Counted from the stretch's first letter, positions 8,501-17,683 are shown. The stretch: DNA of 64,000 bases from DAOUBF01 sp034432795 (GCA_034432795.1 DAOUBF010000006.1:1-64000); one strand, 5' to 3'. Program-made: numbers and translations. The notes: generated from the sequence alone by a model not told the origin.

Positions 8501-9430
8501 TTGCTCCGCAGCCAATGCCGCCGGCCGGTCCTCCCAGTGTCGCCAATCCTCCACCGTCAGCGGCTGGCCACTGGCCGCCACGCGCCCCACCAGGCCCTCC
8601 CCCAGCTTCAGCCGCAGGCCCGTATGGTCGCGCTCCAGGCCATAGCACACAGCGAGCGCCAACTCCTGGCGCTCGGCGTCCAACAGGTAGATGCCGCTGC
8701 TTTTGGCGGAGGACAACTCGGCGGCGCGTTCAGCGATAGCACTGAGCACCTGGCGCAGATCAAGCTGCCCGGTGATGGCCAGCGAGGTCTCATGCACCGC
8801 GTTCAGGTCGCGCACCTGATCGCGCGTCTGCCGATGCAGTTGCGTCTTCTCTGCCTCCACTTTGGCGATATAGCGGCTTATGCACGTGGCCGCCAGGTAC
8901 AGGAGTGCCGTGTTGCTCAGCGCCATGACCGTTGGCGTCAGGCGCTCTATGGCGATGGGAATCGCCTGGAACAGCACCCAGGCCACCCCCATGACGGCCA
9001 GCACCACAGGCAGGCTGAAGCGGGCGGCGGCAGCGCCGATGACGAAATACACAATCGGGTGGGCCGGGCCGTTCAGGTGGCCGCTGAGGTAGTAGATGCC
9101 TGTGGCCGCCAGCATATCGCCCAGGCTGAGGATGATCCTGACCCTCGCCTCCTGCCCCGCTTCCGCGGCGTGGGAGCGGGAAGATGTACGGCGCGGCAAG
9201 GCCAGGGCATACAGGCCGAGATGGGCCAGGGCCAGCAAGAGGATGGCCGCCACCGTGACCGGCCGGACCAGCAACGCGCTGACAGCCGTATAGCCCATCA
9301 CCAGCCACTGAAACAGAACGAAGATGCGCTCCACCGGGCTGGGGATGCGCTTAAAGAGACTCGCCAGGCTTTCCAGCACCGGGCCTTCAACCCGGTTCGG
9401 TTCCTGTCTTGCGATATTTGACTTCGCCAT
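5588..9430 (-). CDS. Membrane multi-GAF hybrid sensor histidine kinase
   Basis: About 1280 residues. A membrane region with roughly five or six helices spans residues 35-190. Four GAF domains follow (about 220-370, 385-540, 555-700 and 715-865). GAF1, GAF3 and GAF4 share repeated phrases such as VPLEWQGQVIGVL and LMLLAPQAAIAITNARLFE, indicating internal duplication. Then come HisKA (His in FLANMSHELRTPMNSIIGYS), HATPase (NNLLSNAIKFT, DTGIGIAPEH, GGTGLGLAIV) and a C-terminal receiver (VLVIDDDPA, Asp in VILLDVLMAGKDG, Lys in YLVKPVGR). It lies inside the BMC operon, so it may sense the substrate or redox state of that pathway; this is inference. The ATG at 9430 overlaps the 3' end of the BMC-P gene by 44 bp. 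A GTG at 9379 would avoid the overlap. Confidence 0.87.
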   Translation of the reverse strand: MAKSNIARQEPNRVEGPVLESLASLFKRIPSPVERIFVLFQWLVMGYTAVSALLVRPVTVAAILLLALAHLGLYALALPRRTSSRSHAAEAGQEARVRIILSLGDMLAATGIYYLSGHLNGPAHPIVYFVIGAAAARFSLPVVLAVMGVAWVLFQAIPIAIERLTPTVMALSNTALLYLAATCISRYIAKVEAEKTQLHRQTRDQVRDLNAVHETSLAITGQLDLRQVLSAIAERAAELSSAKSSGIYLLDAERQELALAVCYGLERDHTGLRLKLGEGLVGRVAASGQPLTVEDWRHWEDRPAALAAEQHTAAAGVPLEWQGQVIGVLVVADNAEGRAFTPEDLHRLIMLAPQAATAIVNARHYEQARERLVQVEALQQVTQAIHSPLHLHEVFIQIVTQLHTSFGYPRVGLYLLKGDELICEACLGFDPAYDLARLPVTQGVIGRVARTGQPALVPDVAQDPDFIRTQEGITTEIAVPLLRVADGEAGANVIGVLNVESGPERPLTHKDLELLMTFAQQVSIAVDHARLDAQVHDQVRDLSAVRETLLDITAQLDLPETLQAITERARALVSAQGSAIYLLDAERNELEVVANTGAGRDYRGMRLALGEGLAGKVAASGQPIIVDNYQAWEGRSPLFAHEPFTAIASVPLEWRGQVIGVLHVLDDVERRAFTQADIQRLMLLAPQAAIAITNARLFEETRRHLADLNAVRQTLLDITAQLDLSQTLTAIAERAVQLVAARGCLIYLLDREAGELVVVADHNPDRQRDYKGTRIKVGEGLSGQVVLRGEPLAVENYSAWEGRSHVYNGEPTGAVAAVPLEWQGEVIGVLNVRNDLGGHSFSQDDIRRLMLLAPQAAIAITNARLFEQLRQAAEDLERKVEARTRELAEANERLREADRVKTQFLANMSHELRTPMNSIIGYSELMLEETYGELTARQRDRLQTILRNARNLLDLINDLLDISRIEMGKVTLTRRHVNLNRVVETTLKTMEPMARQKGLWLQVVADETVLPVQADEARLIQILNNLLSNAIKFTRQGGVTVTVYPYTDTGDWVAVSVSDTGIGIAPEHLPLIFEEFRQIDPSATREFGGTGLGLAIVRRLVELHGGRVWVESTLGQGSTFTFILPTVASRRQPELSSTALQALAQKLEPGKGLVLVIDDDPAIEELMRAYLEGQDAYQMLAVRDGEEGIMLAQALQPQVILLDVLMAGKDGWEVLAELKGDPRTAAVPVIILSVIDERGLGLRLGARDYLVKPVGRADVLASLARVQEHRPMTSELIADA
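9375..9397. repeat. Palindromic repeat of family B at the BMC-P/kinase junction
   Basis: AGCACCGGGCCTTCAACCCGG followed by TT is a diverged copy of the dispersed palindrome AGTACCGGGCTTCAGCCCGG (copies at 11065-11086, 26486-26507, 43997-44018 and, inverted, 55604-55625). Here it encodes the last residues and stop codon of the BMC-P protein (EPG-stop) and, in another frame, part of the kinase N-terminus. The variant loses two dyad positions, consistent with an old insertion. Confidence 0.65.
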
Positions 9431-9692
9431 GCACTTCCCAGGTGTCCACAATCGCCATGATCACCGCGTCACAGGGGCGGCGGTCGGTCAGCACGGTCTG
9501 CCGCGCCGAACTGCCTGTCGCATACATGACGATCTCGCCCACCCCGGCGCCCACCGCGTCCACAGCGACGACATAGTTCCCCGTCTCCACGCCCTCCAGG
9601 TTCACCTGGCGCACAACGAGGAACTTCAGCCCCTCCATCTTCTCATCTTTGCGCGTTGCAACTAGAGTGCCGACGACGCGACCGAGTAGCAT
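9387..9692 (-). CDS. BMC-P (EutN/CcmL-type) shell vertex protein
   Basis: The 101 residues match the usual vertex-protein length. The domain opens LGRVVGTLVATRKDEKMEG and ends with AVIMAIVDTWEV; the central VVAVDAVGAGVGEIVMYATG is the typical pore-loop segment. It forms pentamers that close the corners of the shell. The ATG at 9692 has GGAGG four nucleotides upstream. The last residues (TGTEPG) and the stop lie in a dispersed palindrome, so the original C-terminus may have been replaced. It is the second BMC-P in the operon and lacks the zinc-ribbon tail of the one at 151-585. Confidence 0.92.
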   Translation of the reverse strand: MLLGRVVGTLVATRKDEKMEGLKFLVVRQVNLEGVETGNYVVAVDAVGAGVGEIVMYATGSSARQTVLTDRRPCDAVIMAIVDTWEVHGEVKYRKTGTEPG

Positions 9693-9765
9693 ATGTCCTC
9701 CGGCCAGCCGCAGCCAGCCATCAGGGGCATCACCGCTTCTCTGATGACTGACGACCGACTACTGA

Positions 9766-10068
9766 CTACTGCATCTCGGCGCGGGCCTGCTCGGTGCGCC
9801 CCAGCGGCAACACCAGGTCCACGTTGATATGCGGGCGTGGGATGACATGGACGGCCACCACCTCGCCGACCTTCTCCGCGCCGCGCACGCCGGCCTCCAC
9901 CGCCGCACGCACAGCGGCCACGTCGCCGCGCACGATGGCGGTGACATAGCCCCCGCCGGTCTTCTCATAGCCGACGAGTTCCACCTTGGCCGCCTTGACC
10001 ATGGCATCGGCAGCCTCTACCATCGCCGCAAATCCCTTGCATTCAATCATGCCGAGTGCTTCAGCCAT
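9766..10068 (-). CDS. BMC-H hexameric shell protein (PduA/EutM-like)
   Basis: One Pfam-type BMC domain fills the 100 residues: EALGMIECKGFAAMVEAADA, KVELVGYEKTGGGYVTAI, VRGDVAAVRAAVEAG, then VVAVHVIPRPH. It is the major facet protein of the shell, and the pore loop falls near the GGGY segment. This is the only BMC-H gene in the window, so it should be the bulk tile of this compartment. AAGGAGGAG lies 9 nt before the ATG, the strongest ribosome binding site of the operon, which fits the need for many copies. Confidence 0.95.
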   Translation of the reverse strand: MAEALGMIECKGFAAMVEAADAMVKAAKVELVGYEKTGGGYVTAIVRGDVAAVRAAVEAGVRGAEKVGEVVAVHVIPRPHINVDLVLPLGRTEQARAEMQ

Positions 10069-10286
10069 ACGGGGGTACTCCTCCTTAAATCTTCAGGGTT
10101 TCATGATCGGGTGATGATACCGTTTGGTTTTGAACCCCCTCCCTATCCCTCCCCCTTGACGGGGGAGGGAAGCTGCCTCCTTATCCCCCTCGCTCCCTCT
10201 CCCGACGCGTCGGGAGAGGGGTTGGGGGGGTGAGGGCCATATCGCCCCCTCCCCCCTTGTGAGGGAGGGCGGGGAGGGGGGCAGCG
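10069..10286. repeat. Intergenic polypurine/polypyrimidine hairpin repeats (family C)
   Basis: The gap upstream of the BMC-H gene holds several inverted copies of a CCCTCCCC...GGGGAGGG element, for example around 10138-10170 and 10205-10275 with the arm CTCCCGACGCGTCGGGAG at about 10197-10214. Related elements occur at 18433-18475, 26512-26640, 48355-48500, 55565-55670 and 63100-63150. Strong hairpins in the leader of the BMC-H message could affect stability or tune expression; that is inference. Confidence 0.75.
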
Positions 10287-10922
10287 TCACTCCCGTCTGC
10301 CTCCAGCCATCTCCTTGCCCTGGATGCTCTCAATGGCGGCAATGGCGGCGCCGTACCCGGCCATAATGTCGCGCTCCTCGCCGCCCAGGTACACGCGGCC
10401 AAAGCTGCCAAAGGCGCGCACCTCCAGGATATTGATCTCGGCGGCCTTCTCGGCCTCGTTGGCCGCAATGGCTGCGTAGGCCGCAGGCTCCACCTCCAAC
10501 ACGTACAGGGTATGTCCGGCCAGCAGCATATGCCCATGGCGCATCCGGTTAATGAGTTGAGCGTGGTGCGCGTCCACCGCACGGATGATCTGGCTGGAGA
10601 GGATGCGCGGCTTCCAGCGGTCGGTCTCTTTCAGTTCCAGCGCGTTTAAGATCGCAGCCCCCGCCGCGCGCACCGCCGCCTGGGAGGGGGAGTGCACCTC
10701 CAGCAGCCCATAGAGCCGCTCAATGATCTGCATCCCCGGCCGCACCTCGGTGGCTTTCAGGGCGATGTCGGTGATGCGGTTGATCTCAATGCCGGGCGCG
10801 ATCTCCACCCACAGCGAGGCGTCACCCGGCAAGGGCAGGAAGCCCTGGGCGACCGTGCCCAGGAAGGCAGCATGTTGCGGTTGCAGGCTGTCAAGGAACA
10901 CGTAGGCGCGCAGATCGGCCAT
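10287..10922 (-). CDS. BMC-T tandem-domain shell protein of the stacking type
   Basis: The 211 residues begin RAYVFLDSLQPQHAAFLG and continue GFLPLPGDASLWVEIAPGIE, phrases I associate with the BMC-T2/T3 class of Haliangium ochraceum, whose trimers can stack face to face around a gated central pore. Domain 1 is about residues 1-100 and domain 2 about 105-205 (SSQIIRAVDAHHAQLINRM, then GRVYLGGEERDIMAGYGAA). It would form pseudohexamers and could be the metabolite gate of the shell. GGAGGAGGG sits just before the ATG. The assignment to the stacking subclass rests on recalled similarity, so the domain call is firmer than the subclass. Confidence 0.85.
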   Translation of the reverse strand: MADLRAYVFLDSLQPQHAAFLGTVAQGFLPLPGDASLWVEIAPGIEINRITDIALKATEVRPGMQIIERLYGLLEVHSPSQAAVRAAGAAILNALELKETDRWKPRILSSQIIRAVDAHHAQLINRMRHGHMLLAGHTLYVLEVEPAAYAAIAANEAEKAAEINILEVRAFGSFGRVYLGGEERDIMAGYGAAIAAIESIQGKEMAGGRRE

Positions 10923-11132
10923 ATTTTCCCTCCTCCCCCGGTCTCTTCTCGGCCTGAGCCGATATTCTTGTGGAAGAATCCGTTTCCAAATGGGGGATAT
11001 ACCCCCACCCTGGCCCTCCCTTGCCAGCGGGAGGGCCGATATTATCGCTAGTATCAGGCTCCCCAGTACCGGGCTTCAGCCCGGTTCCTTACCCGCCCCC
11101 GCCACAGGCGGATGAAAACCGCTCCTCCCCAT
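10923..11132. repeat. Intergenic repeat block (families B and C)
   Basis: This 210-bp gap between the zinc-finger gene and the BMC-T gene contains GGCCCTCCCTTGCCAGCGGG-type arms (about 11018-11037) and an exact family B palindrome at 11065-11086 (AGTACCGGGCTTCAGCCCGG plus TT). I see no open reading frame or tRNA. Confidence 0.7.
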
Positions 11133-11399
11133 TTATGTCCAATCGCGCAAACCGCGGCCACCCGCATCGGTGGCCCGCCGATGCCTGCGCGTGGGCGGTT
11201 CGCGGCTAAACGACGCTTCTGGCCCCAGCAACGTCTCCAGCCGCTCAAGCGTATCCTCGTCATAACTGTGCTCGCCGCAGATGTCGCATACCCAGGTGAG
11301 CACATTGGGCAGGGTCACCAGCATGTCCCCCATCCGGCGAACATAGGTGGTCGTCGTTTCGTGGAGTGTGCCGATATGGCAGTCCGGACACAGGCTCAT
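11133..11399 (-). CDS. YgiT/MqsA-type zinc-finger protein
   Basis: Residues 1-60 match the YgiT zinc finger: CPDC near the N-terminus, then ETTTTYVRRMGDMLVTLPNV and WVCDICGEHSYDEDTLERLE. The two CxxC pairs should bind one zinc. In MqsA this domain precedes an HTH; here the 88-residue protein has no HTH, only a basic tail (SREPPTRRHRRATDAGG). It overlaps deoC by 4 bp (ATGA), so it is translationally coupled inside the BMC operon. A small zinc protein at this place could be a regulator or a chaperone for the Cys-rich DeoC linker; both are guesses. Confidence 0.8.
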   Translation of the reverse strand: MSLCPDCHIGTLHETTTTYVRRMGDMLVTLPNVLTWVCDICGEHSYDEDTLERLETLLGPEASFSREPPTRRHRRATDAGGRGLRDWT

Positions 11400-12283
11400 G
11401 CTCGCATGGCCTCCTGCACGATTTTCACACCCGCACTGGCGCCGATGCGCGTCGCGCCCGCCGCCACCATTTTCTGAGCGTCCTCATAAGAGCGGATACC
11501 GCCCGCTGCCTTGACCCCCATGGTTGGGCCGACGACACGCCGTATCAGGGCCACGTCGGCCACAGTGGCCCCGCCCGGCCCAAAGCCCGTGGAGGTCTTC
11601 ACATAATCCGCGCCCGCCTCCTTCGCCAGTTGGCAGGCCACCACCTTCTCTTCATCCGTCAGCAGCGCCGCCTCAATGATCACCTTGACGATGGCGCCGC
11701 CCGCGTGGCAGGTGCGCACCACCGTGGCGATGTCCCGGAACACCGTATCATAGTCCTTGGACTTCAAAGCGCCGATGTTGATGACCATATCTATCTCACG
11801 GGCGCCATCGTCTATGGCCCGCTGGGCTTCATAGGCCTTGACCTCTGTCAGCGTGGCCCCCAGCGGAAAGCCGACCACCGTGCAGACCTTGACCGGCGAG
11901 TCTTTGAGCAACTGCGCCGCCAGCCTAACGTAGGAGGGATTGACGCACACGGCAGCGAAGCCATATTTGCGGGCCTCATAGCAAAGCTGGGCGATCTCCG
12001 CCTCGGTCGCATCGGGCTTCAGCAACGTGTGATCGATCATCGTCGCAATGGACAGGTCTTTGGGGATCACCCCCAGCCCGGCGGAGATGCGGTTGGCGCC
12101 CGCGCCGATCACCCGCTGCACGCGGTCGGCGCAGTCGCGGACGCAGACACCGTCTTTGCACTGGCAGGCGTCTGCGCCATCGCCGTTTTTCGCCCGCCGT
12201 TCCTCCTCGCGCAAGGCGATCAGCACGTGCTTGGTGATCTGCTCCACCAGGCGTTCAATCTGATCGGGCGTGAAGGTGTCCAT
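11396..12283 (-). CDS. deoC: Deoxyribose-phosphate aldolase with encapsulation helix
   Basis: Cleaves 2-deoxyribose-5-phosphate to glyceraldehyde-3-phosphate and acetaldehyde. The aldolase core is about residues 75-295 (TMIDHTLLKPDATEAEI at its start). The Schiff-base Lys lies in IVKVIIEAALL and the second Lys in ADYVKTSTGF; GVKAAGGIRSYEDA forms the phosphate site. Residues 1-28 (TPDQIERLVEQITKHVLIAL) form an amphipathic helix like the encapsulation peptides of BMC cargo. A Cys-rich linker follows (CQCKDGVCVRDC, about 40-51), absent from ordinary DeoC and able to bind a metal or form disulfides. Its ATG shares one base with the rpiB stop codon (TAATG). DeoC plus RpiB plus aldehyde dehydrogenase defines the sugar-phosphate-utilising BMC type. 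Confidence 0.95.
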   Translation of the reverse strand: MDTFTPDQIERLVEQITKHVLIALREEERRAKNGDGADACQCKDGVCVRDCADRVQRVIGAGANRISAGLGVIPKDLSIATMIDHTLLKPDATEAEIAQLCYEARKYGFAAVCVNPSYVRLAAQLLKDSPVKVCTVVGFPLGATLTEVKAYEAQRAIDDGAREIDMVINIGALKSKDYDTVFRDIATVVRTCHAGGAIVKVIIEAALLTDEEKVVACQLAKEAGADYVKTSTGFGPGGATVADVALIRRVVGPTMGVKAAGGIRSYEDAQKMVAAGATRIGASAGVKIVQEAMRA

Positions 12284-13086
12284 TACTTCAGATACCGCTT
12301 CTCAATGGCCATAATCTTGGCCACGCGCCGCGCATGGCGCCCGCCACCAAACTCCGTCTCCAGCCAGGTCTTGACGATCTGCCGCGCCAGGTGCTCTCCG
12401 ATCAGGCCCGCGCCCAGCGTCAGCACATTGGCATCGTTGTGCTCGCGGCTATTGACCGCTGTGGCCTGATCGTAACACAAGGCGGCACGCACGCCGGGCA
12501 CTTTATTGGCCGCCATGCACGAACCAATCCCGGCGCCATCCACGATAATCCCACGCCAGGCGCGGCCCTCCGCCACCAGGCGAGCCACCGCGTAGGCGAA
12601 GTCAGGATAGTCTACCGCATCTGGGCGATTTGTGCCACAGTCTATCACCTTATAGCCCAATTCCTCCACGAACCCTTTGAGCGCCTCTTTGAGGCGATAG
12701 CCAGCGTGGTCAGCGCCCAGGGCAACGGTGCGCCCCTCACTTCCTCCCTCCCCCTCACGCCGCTGGAGGAGGGGGGATGAATAGGAGGAAGGCTGAGTTG
12801 ACGGCACCAGGCGGATGCCGCGCACCTCCGCCGCATCACGCGCCAACGGCGTGATCAGCGCGTTCGGGGGGACCTCCAGCGTTGAGTTAGGTGGGGTCTG
12901 CTGGACAGTGGCCTCGGTGATCACGGGGCGGGCCGAATGCCCTGCCCCTTCCCCCGGCGCCCCGGTGGGGAGGGGGGAGGGAAGGGGCGCTGAGGCAGGC
13001 TCCGCCATCGCGGGGGTGAGGCCCAGCGTACGCAGCAGCACCCGCCGTACAATCGCCCGAACCTCCGCTTCCGATGGCGTTTCCAT
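12283..13086 (-). CDS. rpiB: Ribose-5-phosphate isomerase B homologue with encapsulation helix
   Basis: The RpiB core is residues 118-267 (VALGADHAGYRLKEAL, DAVDYPDFA, REHNDANVLTLGAG). Such enzymes interconvert aldose and ketose 5-phosphates. The E. coli catalytic Cys in ILICGTGIG is Asp here (GIIVDGAGIGS), so the base or the substrate may differ. Residues 3-22 (PSEAEVRAIVRRVLLRTLGL) form an encapsulation-type helix. The long linker (30-117) holds two repeat-derived segments: PLPSPLPTGAPGEGAG, encoded at about 12940-12985, and SSYSSPLLQRREGEGGSEG, encoded at about 12735-12785. The second matches the aldehyde dehydrogenase linker in DNA and reading frame. A conserved patch between them (NALITPLARDAAEVRGIRLV) may be a docking segment. 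Confidence 0.92.
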   Translation of the reverse strand: METPSEAEVRAIVRRVLLRTLGLTPAMAEPASAPLPSPLPTGAPGEGAGHSARPVITEATVQQTPPNSTLEVPPNALITPLARDAAEVRGIRLVPSTQPSSYSSPLLQRREGEGGSEGRTVALGADHAGYRLKEALKGFVEELGYKVIDCGTNRPDAVDYPDFAYAVARLVAEGRAWRGIIVDGAGIGSCMAANKVPGVRAALCYDQATAVNSREHNDANVLTLGAGLIGEHLARQIVKTWLETEFGGGRHARRVAKIMAIEKRYLK

Positions 13087-13156
13087 GTTGCTGACGACGA
13101 ACGGGGGCGGCAGATGACGGACAACAGGCTCTCGCCCGTCGCCTGGCGCCCGCCGT

Positions 13157-13759
13157 CTAAGGGCCGGCGGCGTAGCTGGCGTGGGGGACCAGGCCGATGC
13201 GGTCCAGCGGCCAGTAGGAGAGCCACGCCTTACCGATAATGTTCTGCCCCGGCAGAACGCCCCAGTTGTGGGAATCGCTGGAATTGGCCCGGTTATCGCC
13301 CAGGACGTAATACTCGTCTGGCCCTAATGTGCGATCATCCGAATAGTAGCCGGGGCCATTGATATAAGGCTCGTAGAGCTGGACGCCGTTCACAAACACG
13401 ATCCCGTTCCTGATCTCAATATGGTCGCCGGGCAGGCCGATAATGCGCTTAATGAAATCGCGATGGCGGTCGTTGGGAGGGATGAAGACGATAATATCGC
13501 CCCGCTGCGGCTTGCTGAACAGATAACTGATCTTGGAGACGATCACATACTGGCCATCCTGCAACGTCGGGTACATGCTGGTGCCCTCAATACGGAAGCG
13601 CCCGGTGGCGGCATTGACCGCCAGGAAAATGATCACCGTGAGGAGGAGAGTTTCCACCACCTCACGGAACAGGGCCTTGCTTTGCGCTTTCTCCGCTGCC
13701 TCCCCCAGCGCCGCTTCCGATGATCCTGTCAAACGCGGTTGTGTCTCCCAATACTCCAC
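13157..13759 (-). CDS. lepB: Signal peptidase I
   Basis: A membrane-anchored serine protease that removes signal peptides from exported proteins. One transmembrane helix is at about residues 36-52 (VVETLLLTVIIFLAVNAA). The catalytic Ser lies in IEGTSMYPTL and the general-base Lys in RDFIKRIIGLPGD; the C-terminal box GDNRANSSDSHNWG is typical. The length of 200 residues is normal for the short bacterial form. The GTG start has AAGGAG 8 nt upstream. It is the first gene after the promoter at 13828-13856 and lies about 70 bp before rpiB, so it may be co-transcribed with the BMC genes. That link is probably positional rather than functional. Confidence 0.95.
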   Translation of the reverse strand: MEYWETQPRLTGSSEAALGEAAEKAQSKALFREVVETLLLTVIIFLAVNAATGRFRIEGTSMYPTLQDGQYVIVSKISYLFSKPQRGDIIVFIPPNDRHRDFIKRIIGLPGDHIEIRNGIVFVNGVQLYEPYINGPGYYSDDRTLGPDEYYVLGDNRANSSDSHNWGVLPGQNIIGKAWLSYWPLDRIGLVPHASYAAGP

Positions 13760-13827
13760 GAATCCAACTCCTTATTAATTACCTTGGTCGCTGTCGCCGA
13801 AGGCGACGTATGACCTCGTGCCCCGCG

Positions 13828-13856
13828 ATTATAACCCAGGTCGGGGCGCGGGGCAA
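13828..13856 (-). promoter_or_regulatory. Sigma-70 type promoter for lepB and the BMC operon
   Basis: On the minus strand TTGCCC (13856-13851) and a perfect TATAAT (13833-13828) are 17 nt apart. The leader of about 65 nt includes the hairpin GTCGCCTTCGGCGAC (UUCG loop, about 13802-13788), a diverged copy of family A, and then AAGGAG before the lepB GTG. No other promoter as good is seen between lepB and the shell genes. Confidence 0.75.
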
Positions 13857-13882
13857 GCGTACTATATTCCGTCTTCCCTCAG

Positions 13883-15028
13883 TCACTGCAACACATGCCT
13901 GGCAATGACCATTCGCTGTATCTCGCTTGTCCCCTCGCCGATGGTCATCAGGCGTTGATCGCGGTAGATGCGCTCCACCGGGAACTCCGCCGAGTAGCCG
14001 TAGCCGCCGTGAATCTGAATGGCGTGGAAACAGACGCGCTCGGCGACCTCGGAGGCGAAGAGCTTGGCCATAGCGGCTTCTTTCGTAAAGGGGCGGCCCT
14101 GCCCTCGCAGCCAGGCGGCGCGATAGGTCAGCAGGCGCGCCGCATCCATCCCGGTGGCCGCGTCAGCGAGCATCCACTGGATCGCCTGGTGCTGGGCGAT
14201 AGGGACGCCGAAGGCCTGGCGCTCTTTGGCGTACTTAACCGCCTCCTCAAAGGCAGCCTGAGCCAGCCCGATAGCCAGCGCCGCGATCCCGATGCGGCCA
14301 TGATCCAGGGTAGCCAGGGCCTCCGGCAGGCCGCGCCCCTCTTCCCCCAGCAGGTTCTCCAGAGGCACGCGGCAATCCTGGAAGGTGAGGGCGTGGGTGG
14401 GCGAGCCGCGCAGCCCCATCTTCTTCTCCGGCGGGCCGATGATCAGCCCCGGCGTGTCGGTGGGCACAACGATCAGGCTCAGCCCGCGCTTGCCCGCTTC
14501 CGGGTTGGTGCGGCACAGCACGATGATGATGTCAGCGATAGAGGCATTGGTACACCACATCTTGCTGCCGTTGATCACCCAGGTGTTGCCCTCTTTGACG
14601 GCGCGGGTGCGCACACCGCCGCCCAGGTCGCTGCCTGCGCCCGGCTCGGTCAGGGCCAGGGCGCCCAGGCCGGCCCGACCCTCGGCCAGTGGCCGCAGCC
14701 ATTTCTCTTTCTGCTCGTGCGTGCCGAACAGCGCCAGCGGGGTGCAGCACAGGCCATTGTGTGCCGCGATACTGAGCGCGGTGCTGCCACAGCCCCGGCC
14801 CAACTCCTCAATGGCGATAGCCGCACTGACCGAGTCCACACCTGCGCCACCATACTCCTCCGGCGCGGCCAGACCCAGCAGGCCCAACGGCCCCATCTTG
14901 CGCACGGCCTCCCAGTTAAACTCGCCGGTCTCGTCCACATGGCGGGCACGCGGCTTGAGTTCCTTCTCGGCGAAGGCGCGCACCGCCTGGCGAAACATCT
15001 CCTGCTCTTCCGTAAGCTGGAAGTTCAC
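13883..15028 (-). CDS. Acyl-CoA dehydrogenase
   Basis: A flavoprotein of 381 residues that desaturates an acyl-CoA at C2-C3 and passes electrons to ETF. Family motifs are ALALTEPGAGSDLGG (flavin/substrate binding), WCTNASIADIIIV, and EGTSEIQRMVIARHVL, whose Glu is the usual catalytic base. The N-terminus is NFQLTEEQEMFRQAVRAFA. I chose the GTG at 15028: GGAGG lies 8 nt upstream and it overlaps the previous stop by 4 bp (GTGA). Longer in-frame sequence upstream is only the shadow of the C39-like gene. Substrate chain length cannot be read with confidence; it resembles short-chain and branched-chain enzymes. It is the last gene of a three-gene unit with an acetyl-CoA synthetase-like enzyme. Confidence 0.93.
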   Translation of the reverse strand: MNFQLTEEQEMFRQAVRAFAEKELKPRARHVDETGEFNWEAVRKMGPLGLLGLAAPEEYGGAGVDSVSAAIAIEELGRGCGSTALSIAAHNGLCCTPLALFGTHEQKEKWLRPLAEGRAGLGALALTEPGAGSDLGGGVRTRAVKEGNTWVINGSKMWCTNASIADIIIVLCRTNPEAGKRGLSLIVVPTDTPGLIIGPPEKKMGLRGSPTHALTFQDCRVPLENLLGEEGRGLPEALATLDHGRIGIAALAIGLAQAAFEEAVKYAKERQAFGVPIAQHQAIQWMLADAATGMDAARLLTYRAAWLRGQGRPFTKEAAMAKLFASEVAERVCFHAIQIHGGYGYSAEFPVERIYRDQRLMTIGEGTSEIQRMVIARHVLQ

Positions 15029-15668
15029 GCCTCTACCTCCGTTGTCCAGCGCAACATGCTGCGCCACTGGTGCATGAAGCTGGTGTGGGACTGCCAGCCG
15101 ATGCCGGCCTGGCCCCAGACGTCCTGAGCGGTGGCCGGATGGATGGCCGGGTCTACGAAGGCCCAGCCCTGGTCCGGGTCCCAGGCATAGAGAATCTTGA
15201 CGTGGCCCCAGAGCCGTTCGCGCCCCCAGGCCCGCCAGTCCAGCAGGTTGCCCACGCTGACCAGGGTGATGCGCCCTTCGCGCAGATTCTGGCGCAAGCG
15301 CTCCTCGGAGCCGAACAGGCCCCAGCGGGCGCGGAAGCCCATGCGCCGCAGGATGTCCGCCGGGCCCCAGGGGAAAGTGGCCCAACCGGGCACACGGCGA
15401 TAGAGGAGCGGAGGCGGCGGCCACCAGCGCCATACGGGCCTGTCCAGTTCACGGGCGATCTGTGCAGCGCGGTAGCGGGCCTCGCCCAGCAAGGCGTTCG
15501 CGGCCATCGCCACGCAGAAGGGAGCGCAGTCATTGGTCGCCCCCTGGTATTCATGGTAGCGCCAGACCTCAAACGTCAAACGTAAAACCTCAGACGCCAA
15601 ATGTAACCTATCATCATCCTTGACGTTGGACGTTTCAGGCTCGGCGCTTGATACTGAACGCTCCAGGC

Positions 15669-15672
<4 letters not shown>
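15025..15672 (-). CDS. Peptidase C39-like (papain-fold) protein
   Basis: The 215 residues contain a C39-like pattern: Cys in GATNDCAPFCVAMAANALLG (about residue 49), then His in LWGHVKILYAWDPDQG and an Asp/Asn nearby, giving a papain-type dyad. No signal peptide or ABC transporter partner is seen, so it is probably a stand-alone hydrolase of unknown substrate. Residues 1-40 are encoded by repeat-like DNA of family F (15560-15640) and may not be original; an internal start is possible. It overlaps both neighbours by 4 bp and so is coupled to the synthetase and the dehydrogenase. Confidence 0.65.
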
Positions 15673-17627
<1,955 letters not shown>

Positions 17628-17683
17628 AGGCGACCTCCATAACCATTATACACTACGGCGATGGGGGTGACTATTAGGCGCGG

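Noticed and set aside
7904..9421. 505-codon plus-strand frame opposite the multi-GAF kinase
   Set aside because: Shadow of the kinase; no domain, no ribosome binding site.
15029..15433. N-terminal extension of the acyl-CoA dehydrogenase
   Set aside because: The extra 130 codons are the shadow of the C39-like gene; a good GGAGG-GTG start exists at 15028.
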